A stretch of 64,000 bases of DNA from contig NZ_CP024608.1 of assembly GCF_002752675.1 (NCBI RefSeq), positions 5,828,001 through 5,892,000 of the forward strand. The letters are read 5' to 3'. Shown here piece by piece: positions 58,836 through 64,000 of this stretch. The notes under the pieces were generated by a model. It was given only the letters and a program-made list of their open reading frames with translations. It was not told where the DNA came from and searched no databases. Made by a program: the position numbers and the translations under genes. Source of the stretch: Massilia violaceinigra. GTDB taxonomy: Bacteria; Pseudomonadota; Gammaproteobacteria; Burkholderiales; Burkholderiaceae_D. Within the stretch, counting starts at the first letter, position 1, and each line of letters begins with the position of its first letter.

Positions 58836-60832
58836 TTCGACAGGTCGACCGCGTACAACGCAAAGCCCTTGCCCAGACCATCGTCGGCGCGCAGCATCGA
58901 CACATTGCCAAGGCCGGCCTGCTGCGCCAGCGGCAGCAGCCCGGGCGCCGAATGGAACACCACCGGCCCCGCGGTGCGCGTTTTGGCAAAGCGCCAGCTG
59001 CGCTGCTGGCCGTGCTGCGCGCGCGTCAGGTTCTTCACGTCCTTGATGTAGGCGATCAGCACATCGCGGTTGGCGTCCGGCGCGGCAATCGCGGTCTTGC
59101 TGCCGTCAAGGCCCGGAAAACCGCCACCGCCGCTGGCGCGGTAGTTATTCGTCGCCACCAAAAATTCGTTCGAGGCGTTGACCGGTTTGTCGCGAAAGCG
59201 CAGGTTCCTGATGCGCTGGCCGGGCGCCTTGGTGACATCGATTTCATAACTGACCTCCTTCGACGTCAGCGCATCGAAGTTATAGGTCGGAAAAGCGGTG
59301 TTGACCAGCTCCTGCGGCGTCGCCAGCGCCGGGTCGATGGTGTTGAAGCGCTCCGCCGCCCGCTCCAGCCAGTCCTTCAGTTCCCCGCCGTTGACCTTCA
59401 CCGCGTACAGCGAATTCGGATACAGGTACAGGTCGGCCGCATTGTTGAGCGCCAGGCTGCCGGCTTTGACGTCGGTGTAATCGGTCACGCCGGCGGTGCC
59501 GCCCTTGAACGGCGACGCCATCGACAGCACCGGCAAGGCCGCGTACTGCGGCATGCTGGCCTTGACGTACTTGATCACATAGTCGGTCTGCGCCTGGTTG
59601 ACCACCGTGATGGCCGACACGTCGCCCACGTCGGCAAAATAGGTCGACATGCGGAAGTCGGTCGCGCCGACCGGCGTTTTGACGTAGCGGATGGTCGCTT
59701 CGTGTTCGGCCGCGACGAGCGCGGCGATGTCCGGATCGGGCGCGATGAACGATTTATCGGCCTGCTGCGCGCCGCGCGCCTCCACAATCGTCTTGCTGCG
59801 GTCGACCACCCAGCGCTGGCCGTCGTACGACAGGTGCAGGCCGATCACGCCGAGGTGCTTGCCCCACAGGTTGGCCATCACGGTCGGCACGCCGTTGACC
59901 AGGCCCTTGACCTTGTCCACGCCCGGCAGGTTGAACTGCGGGACCGTGCTGGTCGCATTCGGGAACGGCAGGTGCGAGTGCCCAATCAGCATGGCGTCGA
60001 TGCCGGGCACCTTGGACAGGTGCCAGTTCCCGTTTTCCATCGACGGCGCGTAGGCGCTGTCGTCAAGGCCGCCGTGCGAAATCGCCACCACCAGGTCGGC
60101 CCCCCTGGCGCGCATCTCGGGAATGAATTTGGCCGCGGTTTCGCGCAGGCCCTCGGTGTAGACCTTCCCTTCCAGCCAGCGCTTGTCCCACGACAGGATG
60201 GTCGGCGGCGCAAAGCCGATGATGCCGACTTTGAGCGTCGTCGTCACCGGCTTGCCGTCGGCGCCCTGCGCGGTGATCTGCTTGTCGATGATGCTGTAAG
60301 GCGCAAACAGCGGCTTGCGCGTCTTGAGGCTGTAGACGTTGGCCAGCACCTGCGGGAACGCCGGTCCGGCGCAGCGCGGCCTGGCCGCATCGACGCCATC
60401 GACCTCGAAACGATTGCCGGTCACCTGGCTCAGGTACGCCAGGCCGTAATTGAATTCGTGGTTGCCGATGCCGCCGCCGTCGTAACCGAGCTTGTTCATG
60501 ACCTTGTAGATGGCCAGCGTCTGGTCGCACTTGAGCGGGTTGGCCAGTGCCTGGTAGTCGGCCAGCGCGCTGCCCTGGATGGTGTCGCCGTTATCGAATA
60601 GCAGATTGTTCGGGAACTGCCGGCGGGCCTGGGCGATGAGCGAGGCGGTGCGGTCCAGGCCCAGCGACGGTTCCGGGGACAGCTTGAAGTAATCGTATCC
60701 GAGCACGTTCGAGTGCAGGTCGGTCGTTTCCATCACCCCGACTACCGCGGTCGCCCCCGTGGGCGGGTTGGCGGCGCCGGCGGCGGCGCAGAACATCAGG
60801 GGCAAGGCGGGAATGAAAATTTGATAACGCAT
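58832..60832 (-). CDS. cpdB: Periplasmic 2',3'-cyclic-nucleotide 2'-phosphodiesterase/3'-nucleotidase
   Basis: CpdB opens 2',3'-cyclic nucleotides and removes 3'-phosphates for nucleotide salvage. After a signal peptide (to about residue 20) the calcineurin-like domain shows TTDLHSN, FDNGDTIQGS, IGNHEFNYG, ISHGG and GHSHLPFPN, followed by the nucleotidase C-terminal domain with FRMSTYFADVGD and NNYRASGGGGFPG. The ATG at 60832 gives 666 aa, near E. coli CpdB (647); a much longer open frame upstream overlaps prfB antisense and is not used. Interestingly its substrates are the RNA-end products that cyclic-phosphate RNA breaks also give. Confidence 0.93.
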   Translation of the reverse strand: MRYQIFIPALPLMFCAAAGAANPPTGATAVVGVMETTDLHSNVLGYDYFKLSPEPSLGLDRTASLIAQARRQFPNNLLFDNGDTIQGSALADYQALANPLKCDQTLAIYKVMNKLGYDGGGIGNHEFNYGLAYLSQVTGNRFEVDGVDAARPRCAGPAFPQVLANVYSLKTRKPLFAPYSIIDKQITAQGADGKPVTTTLKVGIIGFAPPTILSWDKRWLEGKVYTEGLRETAAKFIPEMRARGADLVVAISHGGLDDSAYAPSMENGNWHLSKVPGIDAMLIGHSHLPFPNATSTVPQFNLPGVDKVKGLVNGVPTVMANLWGKHLGVIGLHLSYDGQRWVVDRSKTIVEARGAQQADKSFIAPDPDIAALVAAEHEATIRYVKTPVGATDFRMSTYFADVGDVSAITVVNQAQTDYVIKYVKASMPQYAALPVLSMASPFKGGTAGVTDYTDVKAGSLALNNAADLYLYPNSLYAVKVNGGELKDWLERAAERFNTIDPALATPQELVNTAFPTYNFDALTSKEVSYEIDVTKAPGQRIRNLRFRDKPVNASNEFLVATNNYRASGGGGFPGLDGSKTAIAAPDANRDVLIAYIKDVKNLTRAQHGQQRSWRFAKTRTAGPVVFHSAPGLLPLAQQAGLGNVSMLRADDGLGKGFALYAVDLSK

Positions 60833-61000
60833 AGGGGCGCTTTCGGACAAGTGGGCGGGGATGGACTGGGCATCGTATGGCGCATGATACGCAGCGCCGC
60901 GACCCCGATCAAGCCGGGCGCACGGCGAGGAACGGAAATGTGCCGCGCTGGGGTATAATCGAAGGTTCGATTTAACCAATTCAATAAGACCGGAAACGCC

Positions 61001-62105
61001 ATGGAAGCCGAACGCATTAACGCCCTCTCCGCCCTGCTCAACGACCTGACGGATCGTGAAGCCGAACTTCGGAGGTATCTTTGACTTCGATAAAAAGTCA
61101 GAGAAGCTCGAACAAGTCAACGAAGAACTAGAAGATCCGACCGTCTGGAACGATCCGAAACGCGCCCAGGATCTCGGTAAAGAGAAAAAGGCGCTCGAAG
61201 GCGTGGTGCACACGCTGATCAAGGCCGACGCCGACCTGAAAGACGCGAACGACCTGTTCGCGATGGCGCGCGAAGAAAACGACGACGACACGCTCGAAGC
61301 GGTCATCGTCGACGCCGACGCCATCAAGGCCGTGGTCGAAGCCATGGAGTTTCGCCGCATGTTCGGCAATCCGATGGACGCCAACAACTGCTTCATCGAC
61401 ATCCAGGCCGGCGCCGGCGGTACCGAAGCCCAGGACTGGGCCTCGATGCTGCTGCGTCAATACCTGCGCTACTGCGAACGCAAGGGCTTCAAGGTCGAGA
61501 TTCTCGAACAGTCCGACGGCGAGGTCGCGGGCATCAAGACCGCGACCCTCAAGGTCGAAGGCGAATACGCCTACGGCCACCTGCGCACCGAAACCGGCGT
61601 TCACCGCCTGGTGCGCAAGTCGCCATTCGACTCGGCCAACGGCCGCCACACGTCGTTCACCAGCCTGTTCGTGTATCCGGAAGTCGATGACTCGATTGAG
61701 ATCGACGTCAACCCGGCCGACATCCGCGTCGATACCTACCGCGCGTCGGGTGCCGGTGGTCAGCACATTAACAAAACCGACTCCGCGGTCCGCATGACGC
61801 ACGGCCCGACCGGCATCGTGGTCCAGTGCCAGAACGACCGCAGCCAGCACCGCAACCGCGCCGAAGCGATGGAAATGCTCAAGGCGAAGCTGTACGAGCA
61901 CGAACTGCGCAAGCGCATGAGCGAGCAGCAGAAGCTCGAAGACTCCAAGACCGATGTGGGCTGGGGCCACCAGATCCGCTCCTACGTGCTCGATCAGTCG
62001 CGCATCAAGGATTTGCGTACCAACTTCGAGACCGGCAACACCAAAGGTGTGCTGGACGGCGACCTGGACGACTTCATCTCGGCCTCACTCAAGCAAGGCG
62101 TGTAA
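61001..62105 (+). CDS. prfB: Peptide chain release factor 2, joined by programmed +1 frameshift
   Basis: RF2 ends translation at UGA and UAA. The ATG at 61001 opens a 27-codon frame ending in TGA (61082-61084); skipping T61082 continues as GAC TTC GAT and gives 367 aa in all (61001-61081 joined to 61083-62105). The codon-recognition motif SPF is in [10 protein letters not shown] and the catalytic GGQ in [15 protein letters not shown]. The in-frame UGA lets RF2 control its own synthesis. In E. coli prfB follows recJ directly; here it follows cpdB divergently and is followed after 3 nt by a HAD gene. Confidence 0.97.
61071..61085 (+). promoter_or_regulatory. prfB programmed +1 frameshift signal
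   Basis: GGAGG (61071-61075), TAT, CTT and TGA followed by C form the conserved arrangement: an internal Shine-Dalgarno-like element 3 nt before the slippery CTT at the UGA stop. Confidence 0.95.
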
Positions 62106-62108
62106 TTC

Positions 62109-62774
62109 ATGACCGCTACCCGACGCGCATTCATCTTCGACATGGACGGCACAATCGTCGACAACATGTCCTTTCACACCGAGTCCTGGATTGCTTTTTT
62201 CCAGCGCCGCGGCAAGGACATCGACGCCGACGAGTTTTTCCGCGCCACGGCAGGACGCCAGGGCAAGGAAATCATCCGTTCGCACATGGGCGAGCACCTT
62301 AATGACGACGAGGTGCGGGTCCTGAACGACGAAAAGGAACTGGTCTACCGCGAGCTGTACGAGCCGCACCGCAAAACGGTGATGGGTTTCGACGTCCTGA
62401 TCGCGCTGGCCAAGGAGATGAATGTTGCGCTGGCCGTAGCGACCGCCGCGCCCAACGCCAACATCACCTTCACGCTCGATGGCCTGGACCTGCGCCGCCA
62501 CTTCGACACCGTGGTCGGTGCGGCCGACGTTGCGCGCGGCAAGCCGCATCCGGACGTGTTCCTGCTCGCCGCCGAACGCTGCGGCGTCGCGCCCGAACAC
62601 TGCATCGTGTTCGAAGACGCGCCGCTGGGCGTGGAAGCGGCGCGCCGCGCCGGCATGCGCGCCGTGGTGCTGACCACCACCCTGCCCGCCGAGGCCTTTG
62701 CCGAATTCGACAATGTCATTCATATCGCCAGCGATTTTTCCGAGCTGACGATCGACGCACTGTTTTCGTCCTGA
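62109..62774 (+). CDS. HAD-superfamily phosphatase (beta-phosphoglucomutase-like)
   Basis: The 221-aa protein has HAD motif I FDMDGTIVDN (nucleophile Asp and acid Asp), a four-helix cap of the PGMB type (residues about 20-85), motif II in VATAAPNAN, motif III Lys in ARGKPHPDVFL and motif IV FEDAPLGVEAARRAGM. It could be a sugar-phosphate or nucleotide phosphatase. It lies 3 nt after prfB and 48 nt before lysS, so an operon is likely. Confidence 0.92.
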   Translation: MTATRRAFIFDMDGTIVDNMSFHTESWIAFFQRRGKDIDADEFFRATAGRQGKEIIRSHMGEHLNDDEVRVLNDEKELVYRELYEPHRKTVMGFDVLIALAKEMNVALAVATAAPNANITFTLDGLDLRRHFDTVVGAADVARGKPHPDVFLLAAERCGVAPEHCIVFEDAPLGVEAARRAGMRAVVLTTTLPAEAFAEFDNVIHIASDFSELTIDALFSS

Positions 62775-62822
62775 TTTATACGTAATCCCATACCTGCATC
62801 AACCCACATAGCGATACTCACC

Positions 62823-64000
62823 ATGACTACGGACATCCAAGACCAAGCACCCGCCCCGGCAGATGAAAACAAACTGATCGCCGAACGCCGCGCCAAGCTG
62901 GCTACGCTGCGCGAAGGCGGCATCGCCTTTCCTAACGATTTCCGTCCGCAGCACAAGGCGGCGCAACTGGTCGAGGAATTCGGCAGCAAGACGCGCGAAG
63001 AACTCGAAGCGACCGAAGTGCCCGTGGTCCTGGCCGGGCGCATGATGCTCAAGCGCGAAGCCGGTAAAAAAGCCGTGTTCGCAACCCTGCAGGATTCGTC
63101 CGGCCCGCGCGCCGACGGCCGCATCCAGATCTACGTCACGCTCGACAAAACCGGCGAAGCCGCCATGGAAGCGCTGAGCCACTACGACCTGGGCGACATC
63201 CTGGGCATCGAAGGCACGCTGTTCAAGACCAAGACTGACGAACTGACGGTCAAGGTGTCGACCCTGCGCCTGATCACCAAGTCGCTGCGTCCTTTGCCGG
63301 ACAAATTCCATGGCCTGTCGGACCAGGAAACCAAATACCGCCAGCGCTATGTGGACCTGATTACCAATGACCAGGCGCGCCGCACGTTCAAGGCCCGCAC
63401 CGCCGCCATGTCGTCGATTCGCCGCTTCATGGAAAAGAACGACTTCATGGAAGTCGAAACGCCGATGCTGCATTCGATTCCTGGCGGCGCCGCCGCCAAG
63501 CCGTTCGTCACCCACCACAATGCGCTGGACATGGAAATGTTCCTGCGCATCGCGCCGGAGCTGTACCTCAAGCGCCTGGTGGTCGGCGGCTTCGATCGCG
63601 TGTTCGAAGTAAACCGCAACTTCCGCAATGAAGGCGTCTCGCCGCGCCACAATCCAGAATTCACGATGATGGAATTCTACGCGGCCTACACCGATTACCA
63701 GTGGATCATGGACTTCACCGAAGCGGTGATCCGCCAGGCCGCCATCGATGCGCACGGCACCGCGGAACTGACCTATGGCGGGAAGGCGCTTGACTTGTCC
63801 AAGCCGTTCCGCCGCATGACCATCGTCGGCGCCATCAACGCCTATGCGCCGCACTACACCGCGGAGCAGCTGCAGGATGCGGAATTCATCAAGGCCGAAC
63901 TGCTCAAATTCGGCGTGAAGCCGTTTTCGACCGCCGGCCTGGGCGCGCTGCAACTGGCGCTGTTCGAGGAAACCGCCGAAGCGCAGCTGTGGGAGCCGAC
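62823..64000 (+). CDS. lysS: Lysyl-tRNA synthetase, class II (3' end outside window)
   Basis: LysS charges tRNA-Lys. The visible 392 residues contain the OB-fold anticodon-binding domain (about 60-150), motif 1 around [21 protein letters not shown], the [23 protein letters not shown] region and motif 2 [15 protein letters not shown]. The frame is still open at the window edge; motif 3 lies outside. prfB-HAD-lysS order conforms to the widespread prfB-lysS pairing. Confidence 0.97.
   Translation, partial: MTTDIQDQAPAPADENKLIAERRAKLATLREGGIAFPNDFRPQHKAAQLVEEFGSKTREELEATEVPVVLAGRMMLKREAGKKAVFATLQDSSGPRADGRIQIYVTLDKTGEAAMEALSHYDLGDILGIEGTLFKTKTDELTVKVSTLRLITKSLRPLPDKFHGLSDQETKYRQRYVDLITNDQARRTFKARTAAMSSIRRFMEKNDFMEVETPMLHSIPGGAAAKPFVTHHNALDMEMFLRIAPELYLKRLVVGGFDRVFEVNRNFRNEGVSPRHNPEFTMMEFYAAYTDYQWIMDFTEAVIRQAAIDAHGTAELTYGGKALDLSKPFRRMTIVGAINAYAPHYTAEQLQDAEFIKAELLKFGVKPFSTAGLGALQLALFEETAEAQLWEP

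Noticed and set aside
60833..61402. N-terminal extension of the cpdB frame
   Set aside because: It runs antisense through prfB and precedes a clean signal peptide at 60832.

Overview
The window is a high-GC chromosomal segment that most resembles an Oxalobacteraceae betaproteobacterium of the Massilia/Telluria/Duganella type. This rests on protein-level resemblance, a single LolC/E-type permease next to lolD, the general gene order and the cellulolytic equipment. No 16S gene is present, so the genus is an inference.

Backbone genes are thyA, folA, a biodegradative-type amino-acid decarboxylase, dcd, comEC, tatD, lolD, lolC/E, recJ, prfB (with its programmed +1 frameshift) and the 5' part of lysS. 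An ABC exporter is cut by the left edge. Three gene pairs expected to lie close together are separated here by accessory DNA: thyA and folA by about 8 kb, comEC and tatD by about 3 kb, and recJ and prfB by about 23.5 kb.

Insert 1 (3.9-12.2 kb) holds a lipoprotein and an apparent operon carA - carB - chemoreceptor. This CarB is about 200 residues longer than usual. Its allosteric (MGS) domain has lost most effector-binding residues, and a nucleoside 2-deoxyribosyltransferase-like domain is fused behind it. This is the most unusual item in the window.

Region 15.3-22.3 kb holds a ComEC-like metallo-beta-lactamase-fold protein with an altered metal motif, dcd, an alpha/beta hydrolase, a Tat-type intradiol-dioxygenase lipoprotein, and a Cpx-like envelope-stress module. 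In that module the periplasmic CpxP-like gene is divergent from the regulator and kinase, and the kinase is split by one missing base.

Region 23.2-39 kb carries comEC, a broken alpha/beta hydrolase with a 10-bp tandem duplication, an AraC regulator and SDR pair, tatD-lolD-lolC/E, and three side-by-side paralogue pairs (ferritin-like, DUF3060, two-helix membrane proteins). recJ lies between the last two pairs.

Insert 3 (37.5-61 kb) contains a Xre-RES toxin-antitoxin pair with a clear promoter/operator, a complete IS1380 element with a 4-bp target duplication, a YjgR-type ATPase whose stop codon is supplied by that IS, and an RtcB-PrfH RNA-repair/ribosome-rescue operon with a nearby 19-codon ORF. 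It also has an IS3 (IS150-like) and an IS4-family element. A cellulase cluster follows (GH48-CBM2, LemA-like, GH5-CBM2), with LacI-type operator candidates in its long upstream region. A 2',3'-cyclic-nucleotide phosphodiesterase and a Sel1-repeat gene come next to prfB. No tRNA, rRNA or CRISPR array was seen.
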